Part shown: positions 51,279 to 60,630 of the stretch, piece by piece
Layout: each line of letters begins with the position of its first letter
How positions within the stretch are numbered: the first letter of the stretch is position 1
Assembly: GCF_014204515.1 (NCBI RefSeq)
Contig: NZ_JACHLI010000002.1
Coordinates: 186,001 to 250,000, forward strand
Reading direction: 5' to 3'
Length of the DNA stretch: 64,000 nucleotides
Source of the DNA: Pseudomonas nitroreducens
GTDB taxonomy: Bacteria; Pseudomonadota; Gammaproteobacteria; Pseudomonadales; Pseudomonadaceae
Notes under the pieces: generated by a model
What the model saw: the letters and a program-made list of their open reading frames with translations, nothing else
Told to the model about the DNA's origin: nothing
Database searches by the model: none
Made by a program: the position numbers and the translations under genes

Positions 51279-51362
51279 GAATGCACTCCATTGCCGGGCG
51301 CCGGTGACCGGGCCGAACGGCTGCTGACTACTTCTTGAGCAGGAATTCGGCGCTGCGATTTA

Positions 51363-51390
51363 AAACTAGAGTGCCAATGGATGATGTCAA
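51363..51390 (-). promoter_or_regulatory. Candidate promoter of the che operon
   Basis: TTGACA (complement of 51385-51390) and TAGTTT (complement of 51363-51368) are 16 bases apart, about 85 bases upstream of the first receptor gene. Confidence 0.4.
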
Positions 51391-51597
51391 ACTGGCGGCA
51401 TATTCCCGTCGCAGGGGATAGACCCTTGATCTAGAGGGGTTTTTGCTGAATGACCGTTCATCGTCGCTGTGCGGAGGGCGACGGGCGGTAGTGCGCAGAC
51501 CTTGTACGGCGCGGGTTGTAGCGATTTTTCGATGGCAAAACGTGCCCGTTCCCGTGGCATCCGGAGCCACGTTGTGCCACGTGACAGGCAGGGAGCG

Positions 51598-51810
51598 TAG
51601 GAGCGGACTTCGTCCGCGATAGGCCCGCATCGCGCCGGAGACCATCGCGGACAGAGTCCGCTCCTACGTAAAGTTCTTCGCGGGGACTGCCCTCTCCCTA
51701 ACCCTCTCCCTGAAGGGAGAGGGGGCAGAATTTGCCGGCTGACGCCTTGGGTACTCCCTGCACTGAACTGTCCCCTCTCCCGCTTGCGGGAGAGGGTTAG
51801 GGTGAGGGGC
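51598..51810. repeat. Second-family REP pair and CCCTCTCCC pair
   Basis: GCGGACTTCGTCCGC and its partner form an inverted pair over 51598-51667; two GGGAGAGGG palindromes follow. Confidence 0.85.
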
Positions 51811-51859
51811 TCTTGCTCTTAATGGACGCGGAGGGCGCCCTACCGTCATGGAAGAAGCC

Positions 51860-53218
51860 TTACAGCGTACCGAGCAGCTTGCGCGCCGCCTGGGTGTGGT
51901 CGGCGATCAGGCGCTTGAGGTCGAGGCCTTCGACTTCGCCGTCGATCACCCGCCAGCTGCCGCCGATCATGATCCGATCGGCCTTGTCGGCGCCGCACAG
52001 CAGCAGCGCGGAGAGCGGGTCGTGGCTGCCGGAGAAGCGCAGCTCGTCGAGCTTGAACAACGCCAGGTCAGCCTGCTTGCCCACCGCCAGCTCACCGATG
52101 TCGCTGCGGCCGATGAGCTTCGCCGAACCGCGGGTGGCCCAGCCCAGCGCGCGCTCCGGGGTGATCTGCTCGGCGCCGTAGCGCAGGCGCTGGATGTACA
52201 GGGCCTGGCGGGCTTCGAGGATCATGTTCGACGCATCGTTGGAGGCCGAGCCATCCACGCCGATGCCCACCGGCGCACCGGCGGCTTCCAGGGCCACGGT
52301 GGGGCAGATGCCCGAGGCCAGGCGCATGTTCGAGCTGGGGCAATGGCAGACGCCGGTGCCGGCGGCGCCCAGGCGCTGGATTTCTTCGTCGTTGAAGTGG
52401 ATGCCGTGGGCCAGCCAGGTGCGCGGGCCGAGCCAGCCGACGCTGTCCAGGTAGTCCACGGTGCGCTGGCCGAAACGCTGCAGGCAGAAGTCTTCCTCGT
52501 CGAGGGTTTCGGCGAGGTGGGTGTGCAGACGCACGTCCTCGCGCTCGGCCAGTTCGGCGCTGGCGCGCATGATTTCCGGGGTCACCGAGAACGGCGAGCA
52601 GGGCGCCAGGGCGATCTGCACCTGGGCGCCATCGCCGCGCTGATGGTATTCGCGGATCAGGCGCTGGCTGTCGTCGAGGATGGCTTCGGCGCTCTGCACG
52701 GTCTGCTGCGGCGGCAGGCCGCCGTCGGCCTCGCCCAGGCTCATGGAGCCGCGGGTGAGCATGGCGCGCATGCCCAGTTCCTGGACCACCCCGGCCTGCA
52801 CGTCGATGGCCTGCTCCAGGCCATCGGGGAACAGGTAGTGATGGTCCGCAGCGGTGGTGCAGCCCGACAGCAGCAGTTCGGCCAGGGCGACCTTGGTGGC
52901 CACGCCCAGTTGCTCGGGCGTCAGGCGAGCCCACACCGGGTAGAGGGTCTTCAGCCAGGGGAACAGCGGCTGGTTCACCACCGGCGCCCAGGCGCGGGTG
53001 AGGGTCTGGTAGAAGTGGTGGTGGGTGTTGATCAGGCCGGGCGTCAGCACGTGCTGGCTGGCGTCGAAGGTCTGCTCGCAGGGAGCCTTGGGTTGCTGGC
53101 CGGCGGCGACCAGTTCGACGATGCGGCCGTCCTGGACGACGATGCCGCCGCGGGCATCCTGGTCATTGGCAGTGAAGATGGCCAGCGGGTTGCGCAGCCA
53201 CAGACGCGGGGAAGACAT
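51860..53218 (-). CDS. 8-oxoguanine deaminase (amidohydrolase)
   Basis: A 452-residue amidohydrolase. The metal ligands are in GLINTHHHFYQTLTRA (HxH), the later His in HTHLAETLDEE and in WLAHGIHFN, and the Asp in GIGVDGSASNDAS. Length and motifs match the PA0142 enzyme, shown to deaminate 8-oxoguanine to urate. The ATG has GAGGA upstream. Salvage of oxidised guanine links in function to the xanthine dehydrogenase genes at the right end. Confidence 0.92.
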   Translation of the reverse strand: MSSPRLWLRNPLAIFTANDQDARGGIVVQDGRIVELVAAGQQPKAPCEQTFDASQHVLTPGLINTHHHFYQTLTRAWAPVVNQPLFPWLKTLYPVWARLTPEQLGVATKVALAELLLSGCTTAADHHYLFPDGLEQAIDVQAGVVQELGMRAMLTRGSMSLGEADGGLPPQQTVQSAEAILDDSQRLIREYHQRGDGAQVQIALAPCSPFSVTPEIMRASAELAEREDVRLHTHLAETLDEEDFCLQRFGQRTVDYLDSVGWLGPRTWLAHGIHFNDEEIQRLGAAGTGVCHCPSSNMRLASGICPTVALEAAGAPVGIGVDGSASNDASNMILEARQALYIQRLRYGAEQITPERALGWATRGSAKLIGRSDIGELAVGKQADLALFKLDELRFSGSHDPLSALLLCGADKADRIMIGGSWRVIDGEVEGLDLKRLIADHTQAARKLLGTL

Positions 53219-53368
53219 AAGTGAATCCTCATCAGGCGGAGCCGTTGCCTGAGGCGGGCCGGCTCCTGTGGTAAGAGAGCCAGCTCAGTGTTCACCCTGT
53301 CTGCTGATCCAGGTGCGTTGACCCGAGGGTCAGACGTGGGCGCATGGTAACGCCCACGGCGTGGCGCG

Positions 53369-54052
<684 letters not shown>

Positions 54053-54113
54053 GGCAGGCTCCAGCAGTTTGACGGGATGGGGCAAGGATAACCCACGCGC
54101 CGGACCTGCTCTG

Positions 54114-54194
54114 GTAGGGCCGAGGGGGACGCCCTGTCCTTGCTCGCGAACGAGCCTCGCTGCGGACCCGGTTCGCGAGCAAGCTCGCTCCTAC
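54114..54194. repeat. Inverted REP pair, left copy expanded
   Basis: The left copy (54114-54151) contains GGGGGACGCCCTGT (54124-54137), a variant of the CTAG-containing block. The right copy (54171-54194) is normal. Confidence 0.85.
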
Positions 54195-54217
54195 GAAAAG
54201 CGAAAAGCAGGAACGAC

Positions 54218-54242
54218 AAGGCCCGGCAATATGCCGGGCCTT
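54218..54242 (-). terminator. Hairpin after the MFS transporter gene
   Basis: An 11-bp perfect stem AAGGCCCGGCA-TAT-TGCCGGGCCTT about 50 bases beyond the transporter stop. The T run is weak (GTCGTT). Confidence 0.6.
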
Positions 54243-54294
54243 GTGGATAAAAAACCCCGAAGAGTGTGCGCCGGGGCCTGGGCAAGAAGCCCAA

Positions 54295-55602
54295 TCAGTC
54301 GGTGGTGATCTTCGAGTGCTTCTGGGTGTCCTTCATGGTCACGTAGACCAGCAGCGAGCAGGCGATGCACGCGGTGACGTACCAGTAGAAGCCGCTCTCC
54401 ATGCCGATGCTCTTGAACCACAGGGCCACGTACTCGGCGGTGCCGCCGAAGATGGAGACGGTCAGTGCGTACGGCAGGCCCACGCCCAGGGCGCGGATCT
54501 CGGTGGGGAACAGCTCGGCCTTCACCACGGCGTTGATCGAGGTGTAGCCGCTGACGATGACCAGCGCGGCCATGATCAGGAAGAACGCGCCCCACCAGGT
54601 GTCGATGGTGTGCAGGGTGCTGAGGATCGGGTAGGTGAAGACGGTGCCCAGCACGCCGAAGGCGATCAGGATCGGGCGACGGCCGATCTTGTCCGACAGC
54701 GCGCCGACGATCGGCTGCAGCAGCATGAACAGGAACAGGGTGGCCGCCGAGATCATGGTGGAGTCGGTCTTGCTCATCCCCACCGTGTTCACCAGGTATT
54801 TCTGCATGTAGGTGGTGTAGGTGTAGAAGGCCAGGGTGCCGCCCATGGTCAGGCCGACCACGGTGAGGACTTCCTTCGGATGGCGCATCAGCGAGCGCAT
54901 CAGGCTTTCCTTGGGCTCTTCCTTCTTGGAGCTGAAGGACTCGGTCTCTTCCATGTTGCGACGCAGGTACATGGCAACGACCGCGCACAGCGCACCGATG
55001 AAGAACGGCACACGCCAGCCCCAGCTTTCCAGCTGCTCGACGGTCAGGGTCTGCTGCAGGACGATCAGCACCGCCAGGGCGATGAGCTGGCCGGAGATCA
55101 GGGTCACGTACTGGAAGCTGGAGAAGAAGCCGCGCTGCTCCTTGTTGGCCATCTCGCTCAGGTAGGTCGCGGAGGTGCCGTATTCGCCGCCCACCGACAG
55201 GCCCTGCAGCAGGCGCGCGAGCACCAGCAGGATCGGCGCGCCGACGCCAATGGTTTCATAGCTGGGGGTCAGGGCGATGATCAGCGAGCCGAAGCACATC
55301 AGCAGCACGGAGGCCAGCAGCGCCGCCTTGCGGCCCTTGCGGTCGGCGTAGATGCCCATCAGCCAGCCGCCGATCGGACGCATGAGGAAGCCCACGGCGA
55401 AGATCGCGGCGGTGTTCAGCAGCTGGGCGGTCATGTCGCCCTGGGGGAAGAACGCCTTGGCGAAGTACAGCGAGAAGGCGGCGTAGACGTACCAGTCGTA
55501 CCACTCGACCAGGTTGCCGACCGAGCCACTGAAGATCGACTTGATGCGCTGGGAAGTCGTGCGGGGTGCGGCAGAAGCGGAGACGGCGCTTGCGCTATCC
55601 AT
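54295..55602 (-). CDS. MFS transporter of the alpha-ketoglutarate/dicarboxylate (PcaT/KgtP) group
   Basis: A 435-residue twelve-helix transporter of the metabolite:H+ symporter family. It has the conserved opening GSVGNLVEWYDWYVYAAFSLYFAKAFFP, the loop motif GIYADRKGRKAAL, LLQGLSVGGEYGTSATYLSEMA and FPTEIRALGVGLPYALTVSIFGGTAEYVALW. It is close to P. aeruginosa PcaT (PA0229). AGAGGA lies upstream of the ATG. Probable substrates are carboxylates such as ketoadipate or ketoglutarate. Confidence 0.9.
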   Translation of the reverse strand: MDSASAVSASAAPRTTSQRIKSIFSGSVGNLVEWYDWYVYAAFSLYFAKAFFPQGDMTAQLLNTAAIFAVGFLMRPIGGWLMGIYADRKGRKAALLASVLLMCFGSLIIALTPSYETIGVGAPILLVLARLLQGLSVGGEYGTSATYLSEMANKEQRGFFSSFQYVTLISGQLIALAVLIVLQQTLTVEQLESWGWRVPFFIGALCAVVAMYLRRNMEETESFSSKKEEPKESLMRSLMRHPKEVLTVVGLTMGGTLAFYTYTTYMQKYLVNTVGMSKTDSTMISAATLFLFMLLQPIVGALSDKIGRRPILIAFGVLGTVFTYPILSTLHTIDTWWGAFFLIMAALVIVSGYTSINAVVKAELFPTEIRALGVGLPYALTVSIFGGTAEYVALWFKSIGMESGFYWYVTACIACSLLVYVTMKDTQKHSKITTD

Positions 55603-55944
55603 GGGTATTCCTCTTTGTCGTTGTTGTCGTCAGGCGTGCGGACTGCTCGTAACGTCACGCCGGCGCGCCGCGAGGGCGGTGCAGTGTGGAGGGCGATAGC
55701 AGGCAGCGTGCCAAGGCGCGAAAGCCGCGTGGCAGAGGGGTTTGAGCGATTTTCAGGGGGACCTTGGCCGGCGAATGGGCGCCGATTGCTGGGGATGGTG
55801 AGCGGAAATCCGCCGATGTTGCACGGGTGGGGCGGTACGGCCCGATGTCGGATCAAGCCGATCGCGGACGGAGTCCGCTTCTACCCGGAACCCATCCCCG
55901 CGTAGGAGCGGACTGCGTCCGCGATTGCTTTCCGCCGGCACGGC
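55603..55944. other. Intergenic region with a second-family REP pair
   Basis: The part near 55603 should hold the transporter promoter. An inverted pair of ATCGCGGACG-type elements lies at 55861-55925, 3' of the AraC gene. No gene is seen. Confidence 0.7.
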
Positions 55945-56736
55945 CTATCGCTGGCGGAACAGATCCCCCGGCGTAAAGCCGAACAACCCCTTGAACGACG
56001 CGATATACGCCGAGGTGGAGTCATACCCGCAATCCAGCGCCGCCGCCGTCACGCTGTCGCCGGCCTCCAGCGAGCCGAGGGAGGCGAGCAATCGCTGGCG
56101 CTGGCGCCACAGGCGGAAGGTCATCCCGGTCTCGCGCTGGAACAGCCGCGACAAGGTCTTCTCCGAAGTGCCGATGCGCTGCGCCCAGTCGCCCAGGGTG
56201 TGGCTGTCGGTGGGATGGTCGATCAGCGTCTGGCATAGCTGCAGCAATCGCCCTTCCTGCGGCATCGGCAGGGAAAAGGCCACTTCCGGCAGGTCGCGCA
56301 GTTGGTCCAGCAACACTTCCACCAGCCGCGATTCGGCGCTGTCGCCCTGGGGATAATCCACCGGCAGTTCGCAGAAGCTCTTGATCAGCTCGCGTGCCAG
56401 CGGCGTCACCTCCAGCACCCGGCAGCGATCCGGCGCCCACCGGCAGGCGTCGTCGCGGATATACAGGCTGCGCATCTCCGCCTGGGTCGAGGTCACCACT
56501 TCATGGTCGAGAAAGGCCGGAATCCAGATCGCCCGCTGCGGCGGGGCGAAGAAACTGCCTTCAGCCGTATGCACGCCGAGCACGCCGGTGATGGCGTAGG
56601 ACAGTTGCACCCAGGCGTGATGGTGCCGACTGGTCCAGGAGCCGGCGCGCAGGCGTTCGGCGCGGGCATAGACCGGCCGCGGCAGGCGTTCGAGCAGCGG
56701 GATCAGGCGTTGCAGTTCGGGGGCTTGTCCTTTCAT
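55945..56736 (-). CDS. AraC family transcriptional regulator
   Basis: A 263-residue regulator: N-terminal cupin-like sensor (SWTSRHHHAWVQLSYAITGVLGVHTAEG, FFAPPQRAIWIPAFLDHEV) and C-terminal double HTH (LGDWAQRIGTSEKTLSRLFQRETGMTFRLWRQRQRLLASL; AALDCGYDSTSAYIASFKGLFGFTPGDLF). The ATG giving MKGQAPELQRLIP is best placed, though its ribosome binding site is weak. The likely targets are the divergent porin gene at 57251 or the MFS gene. Confidence 0.9.
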   Translation of the reverse strand: MKGQAPELQRLIPLLERLPRPVYARAERLRAGSWTSRHHHAWVQLSYAITGVLGVHTAEGSFFAPPQRAIWIPAFLDHEVVTSTQAEMRSLYIRDDACRWAPDRCRVLEVTPLARELIKSFCELPVDYPQGDSAESRLVEVLLDQLRDLPEVAFSLPMPQEGRLLQLCQTLIDHPTDSHTLGDWAQRIGTSEKTLSRLFQRETGMTFRLWRQRQRLLASLGSLEAGDSVTAAALDCGYDSTSAYIASFKGLFGFTPGDLFRQR

Positions 56737-57250
56737 CGGTATATCTTCGCGCAATGTCGCCGGCTGGCAAAGCACGGGGGCCCGGCACGAGGCCCGCAAA
56801 GGTCAACCGCCCGGCGGCCCGAGGCACTCTGGCAGGTGTGGCGAGCGCCCTTGTCTGGCATTATCCGCGCCCGGAAAACGCAGGGTGTTTCCCCAGAGGT
56901 ATTGGGTAGATTTCCTACAGGGAAGTTGTATACATAATTTGTATTGATTCGATTCAAAACAGATTTGTCATGTATCCAATCTTCCGGTGGGTGATCCCCA
57001 TTGCCGTGCTGTCGCCGAGCGGATTGCCCCAGGATCAGGCGAAGTTGTCCTGTGGGTCAGGAAATGGCCCGGCCCTTGCCCCCTGCGTTTGACCTGCCAA
57101 AGGATGAGTCCCCAGGGATTCGAGATAAAAGTGGAACATCGGCTGGGAATTGGCGCCAATCTTGCTTTTCCTCGCCTGGCCCTGACCGACCGGACAGGTT
57201 CCGCTGACAATTAAAAAACGCAACACGACTGCACTGATTAGGAGCAACGC
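56737..57250. promoter_or_regulatory. Control region between the AraC gene and the porin gene
   Basis: About 510 bases without a gene. An AT-rich block (about 56925-56990) contains TTGTATACATAATTTGTATTGATTCG-like near-repeats and TTGATTCGATTCAA, an imperfect palindrome, and could hold the porin promoter and AraC site. The porin start has AGGAGC ahead of it. Confidence 0.35.
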
Positions 57251-58087
57251 ATGACTCGCACTCTCGCATCCCTGCTGCTCGCCGGCGGGCTGCTCGCGGC
57301 CGGCCAGGCCATGGCCGGCGGTGAAGACCTGAGCCCGGCACCGGCCGTCAACGACGGTCCGCTGATCTGGCACAACGAAAGCCTGACCTACCTGTGGGGC
57401 AAGAACTTCAAGGTCGATCCGCCGATCCAGCAGACCTTCACCTTCGAGAGTGCGAGCGCCTAGACCTGGGGTGACATCTGGTTCTTCGTCGACCAGATCA
57501 ACTACAACGGCAAGGAAAGCGCCAACAACGGCAAGAACACCTACTACGGCGAGTTCAGCCCGCGCCTGTCGTTCGGCAAGATCACCGGCACCGACCTGTC
57601 CTTCGGCCCGGTCAAGGACGTCCTGCTGGCCAGCACCTACGAGTTCGGCGAAGGCGATGTCGAGTCCTACCTGCTCGGCCCGGGCTTCGACCTGGCGCTG
57701 CCGGGCTTCGATTACTTCCAGCTGAACTTCTACTACCGCAAGCCCGACGGCAACCGCGTGCCGTCCGGCGCCTGGCAGATCACCCCGGCCTGGGCCATCA
57801 CCTTCCCGGTGGGCAACTCCGACATCCTGTTCGACGGCTTCATGGACTGGGTCGTCAACAACAAGGACGCCAGCTCCGGTCGCCGCAACCAGGCGGACTA
57901 CCACGCCAACCTGCACTTCAACCCGCAGCTCAAGTACGACCTGGGCAAGTCCCTGGGCTACGAGGCCAAGCACCTGTACGTGGGTATCGAGTACGACTAC
58001 TGGTCCGACAAGTACGGCATCAAGGATTCGCAGTACTTCACCACCGACCAGAACACCGTCAGCGCGCTGGTCAAGTACCACTTCTGA
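57251..58087 (+). pseudogene. Tsx/OmpK-type outer membrane channel gene with in-frame amber codon
   Basis: The full frame would give a 278-residue outer membrane beta-barrel of the nucleoside-specific channel (Tsx/OmpK) family: signal peptide MTRTLASLLLAGGLLAAGQAMA, then alternating aromatic strands and the terminal aromatic residue (SALVKYHF). Codon 71 is TAG (57461-57463), in ESASA-stop-TWGDIWFF, with the frame intact on both sides. A TGG-to-TAG change (Trp to stop) would explain it. No second lesion is seen, so this is a recent mutation, a sequencing error or a suppressible amber. Confidence 0.85.
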
Positions 58088-58096
58088 TGTTCCCCA

Positions 58097-58126
58097 CAAC
58101 CCCGCCGCTCGGCGGGGTTGTTCTTT
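58097..58126 (+). terminator. Terminator of the porin gene
   Basis: CAACCCCGCC-GCTC-GGCGGGGTTG followed by TTCTTT, ten bases after the stop. Its intact form suggests the gene was recently functional. Confidence 0.9.
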
Positions 58127-58278
58127 ATGGAGTGGCCGCGGCCTGTACGGGCGCTGGCAGCAAATCCCGCAATAAATTCGGAAGTGTCTGATCAGTCATC
58201 CGGCTGTCGGCCAATTGGTTGGGATCCCCGTAAGCTCTAGCGTTGCATCTCTTTAGCTTCACCAAGGAGATGTGAGCA

Positions 58279-58737
58279 ATGAAAAAACTGTTAGTCGCGG
58301 CCATCGCCGCGAGCCTGTGCGCTCCCGTAATGGCGGCTCCGCAAGCGTCCAGGCATTCGCAGCAAGAAGAACATGTTCAGTCCGGCGGCAATGGCAGGGT
58401 CAAGCCGCTGGAGCAGTTTGACGCCACCCACCAGGGCGGCTTCTACCAGGGCACTGTGATTCGCCCGGTTCCCCAGGCCGCGGTCGCTGAAACGGGCGCC
58501 GGCCATGCCGGTGCGGCGGCAGCTGGTGCCGCTGGTACTGCGGGTGCCGCTACTGCTACTGGCACTGCGGCGTCCGTATCGGGCACAGGGCTGGGTCTGT
58601 CCACTCCGTTGGTGGGTTCCCTCACCGTCGGCGCGGCCGTTGGTATTGGTGCGGCTGTTGTCGCTGCCGGTGCTGCGATCGGCAACAGCGGCGGCGGCGG
58701 TCACCACAACACCGCAGGTACGGTCGCAGCCAAGTGA
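58279..58737 (+). CDS. Secreted Gly/Ala-rich protein of unknown function
   Basis: A 152-residue exported protein: signal peptide MKKLLVAAIAASLCAPVMA, a polar stretch, then about 90 residues of Ala/Gly/Thr-rich low complexity (GAAAAGAAGTAGAATATGTAA) and a Val/Ala/Gly helix-prone part ending HHNTAGTVAAK. AAGGAG lies upstream of the ATG. The composition recalls small secreted proteins beside exopolysaccharide genes (YjbE/GfcA type), but no such genes are here. Confidence 0.75.
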   Translation: MKKLLVAAIAASLCAPVMAAPQASRHSQQEEHVQSGGNGRVKPLEQFDATHQGGFYQGTVIRPVPQAAVAETGAGHAGAAAAGAAGTAGAATATGTAASVSGTGLGLSTPLVGSLTVGAAVGIGAAVVAAGAAIGNSGGGGHHNTAGTVAAK

Positions 58738-58743
58738 CCTGGC

Positions 58744-58768
58744 AGCCCCCGGCGTTCTGCCGGGGGCT
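58744..58768 (+). terminator. Hairpin after the Gly/Ala-rich gene
   Basis: AGCCCCCGGC-GTTCT-GCCGGGGGCT, seven bases past the stop; no T run. Confidence 0.6.
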
Positions 58769-58900
58769 CCGCCGGGGAGGGGCTCGTCATGTCGATGGCG
58801 GCGCATCGTTTTCTGCGACTTTTCCTTCCTTCTGCTTGAATCCCCTCATGCGCCTGGGTTATCCATGCAGCGCCTCCCGCTCAATGCACGGACATCCCGC

Positions 58901-59572
58901 ATGACCCTCCAGGTACCCGCCCATACCGCCGCCCAAGGTGAAAAGCCCGCCGGCCGCATCCGCCAGAAGAACGAGGAAGCCATCCTCGCCGCCGCCGAGG
59001 AGGAGTTCGCCCGCCACGGCTTCAAGGGCACCAGCATGAACACCATTGCCCAGCGCGTCGGCCTGCCCAAGGCCAACCTGCACTACTACTTCAGCAACAA
59101 GCTGGGGCTGTACGTGGCGGTGCTGAGCAACATCCTCGAGCTGTGGGACAGCACCTTCAACCACCTCACCGTGGACGACGACCCGGCGCTTGCGCTGGCC
59201 ACCTATATCCGCGCCAAGATGGAGTTCTCCCGCCGCTTCCCGCAGGCCTCGCGGGTGTTCGCCATGGAAATCATCAGCGGCGGTGAATGCCTTTCCGAGC
59301 ACTTCAGCCAGGACTACCGCACCTGGTTCGCCGGCCGCGCTGCCGTGTTCCAGGGCTGGGTCGATGCCGGCAAGATGGACGCCGTCGATCCGGTGAACCT
59401 GATCTTCCTGATCTGGAGCAGCACTCAGCACTACGCCGACTTCGCCACCCAGATCGGCTTCGTCACCGGCCGCAAGCGCCTGTCCAAACAGGACTTCAGC
59501 GCTGCCAGCGACAACCTCATCCGCATCATCCTCAAGGGTTGCGGGCTGACGCCGCCGCCAGCCGCCGAATGA
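58901..59572 (+). CDS. TetR family regulator (RutR-like)
   Basis: A 223-residue regulator: N-terminal HTH (AAEEEFARHGFKGTSMNTIAQRVGLPKANLHYYFSNKLGLYVAVL) and a RutR-type C-terminal ligand domain with NLIFLIWSSTQHYADFATQIG. RutR controls pyrimidine catabolism in E. coli; here the ligand is unknown. An earlier in-frame ATG at 58865 is possible. The stop overlaps the next start (ATGA), so the two genes are coupled. Confidence 0.88.
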   Translation: MTLQVPAHTAAQGEKPAGRIRQKNEEAILAAAEEEFARHGFKGTSMNTIAQRVGLPKANLHYYFSNKLGLYVAVLSNILELWDSTFNHLTVDDDPALALATYIRAKMEFSRRFPQASRVFAMEIISGGECLSEHFSQDYRTWFAGRAAVFQGWVDAGKMDAVDPVNLIFLIWSSTQHYADFATQIGFVTGRKRLSKQDFSAASDNLIRIILKGCGLTPPPAAE

Positions 59573-60159
59573 GTTTCACCCTCGCCACTGCCGCCCGTTA
59601 CGAGGAAGACATCCGCAAGAGCCGCTTCCACTGCGTCGCCGCGCCGATTGCCAGCGAGGCCGAGGCCATGGCCTTCCTCGCCGCGCACCGCGACGCCAGC
59701 GCCGGGCACAATTGCTGGGCGTGGAAGCTGGGCAACCAGTACCGCTTCAGCGACGACGGCGAGCCCGGCGGAACTGCTGGTCGGCCGATGCTGGTGGCCA
59801 TCGAGGGGCAGGACATGGACCGCGTGGTGGTCATGGTCAGCCGCTGGTTCGGTGGCATCAAGCTCGGTACCGGCGGCCTGGCCCGCGCCTACGGCGGCTG
59901 CGCGGCGAAATGCCTGCAGGACGCCGAACGCATCGAGCTGGTCCCCAGCAGCCGCCTGGCTTTTGCCTGCAGCTTCGCCGAGCACGCGCTGTTCAAGGCC
60001 AGGGTGCTGGCGCTGGGTGCCAGCGTCGAAGACGAAGCCTTTGGTGCCGAAGGCGTGCGCCTGACGGTGAACCTGCCGACCGCCCAGGTCGACCCCCTGC
60101 AGAAACTCCTCAACGACCTCAGTCGTGGTCGTGTCCAGGCGCAGTTGCTCGACGCCTGA
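59569..60159 (+). CDS. YigZ/IMPACT family protein
   Basis: A 196-residue member of the YigZ/IMPACT family, with KSRFHCVAAPIASEAEAMAFLA, HNCWAWKLG, DDGEPGGTAGRPML and VSRWFGGIKLGTGGLARAYGG, and a C-terminal EF-G V-like domain. The ATG overlaps the TetR stop. Possibly translation-linked, but function is not established. Confidence 0.92.
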   Translation: MSFTLATAARYEEDIRKSRFHCVAAPIASEAEAMAFLAAHRDASAGHNCWAWKLGNQYRFSDDGEPGGTAGRPMLVAIEGQDMDRVVVMVSRWFGGIKLGTGGLARAYGGCAAKCLQDAERIELVPSSRLAFACSFAEHALFKARVLALGASVEDEAFGAEGVRLTVNLPTAQVDPLQKLLNDLSRGRVQAQLLDA

Positions 60160-60594
60160 AGGTTCTCCCCAAACGCCGTGGAACCGCCTGTGGATAACCT
60201 GTGGCAGGAACTCCCCTGCCCAGGTGCTTCGCAGCCTGCAGTAGCTCGATCGTTTTTTGATCAATTCCGTCAAGGGCTGTTGAGCAAAATATGAACAAGC
60301 TGTGGAAAAGGTGTGGGTGAAAATCGCCTGAAACTCGTTTCAGCGCCACTTCTGACCATTCGGTAGATTATTCATTGGGCTGATGCAGGGCTTGCAGGGC
60401 CTGGGCTCGCGCTTTTCGCTCGGCTGACGCATGGCGCCCCGGCAGCTGGGGGCAAGTCTCTGGACAATCTGTGGGCAACTTGTGGGAAACCTGTCTCGCC
60501 GGCGAAACACTTCGGGCGCTGATCGGCCGGCATCACCCGCCTGCTACAGCGAAAGGCCTGCCGCTTCGCTTGAAAAGGCTGTGGGTAACTCTGG
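60160..60594. other. Intergenic region rich in TGTGG motifs
   Basis: No gene is supported. TGTGGATAA (the DnaA-box complement, near 60189), TGTGGAAAA, TGTGGGTGA, TGTGGGCAA, TGTGGGAAA and TGTGGGTAA occur on the plus strand within about 400 bases. Confidence 0.5.
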
Positions 60595-60623
60595 GGAAAA
60601 GGCGCCGGCGCAAGGCCGGCGCC
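60595..60623 (-). terminator. Terminator of the dCache chemoreceptor gene
   Basis: On the minus strand GGCGCCGGC-CTTGC-GCCGGCGCC is followed by TTTTCCCC, seven bases past the stop. Confidence 0.88.
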
Positions 60624-60630
60624 GGGGCCT

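Larger units (their letters stand above)
51279..51859. other. Intergenic region: promoter of the che operon and repeats
   Basis: Minus-strand promoter elements lie near 51363-51390. The rest holds an inverted pair of second-family REP elements (51598-51667) and two CCCTCTCCC elements (about 51690-51722 and 51772-51810). No gene is seen. Confidence 0.7.

Noticed and set aside
60180..60600. Replication origin suggested by TGTGGATAA motifs
   Set aside because: Only one exact DnaA box, no AT-rich unwinding region and no dnaA, dnaN or parAB genes nearby.
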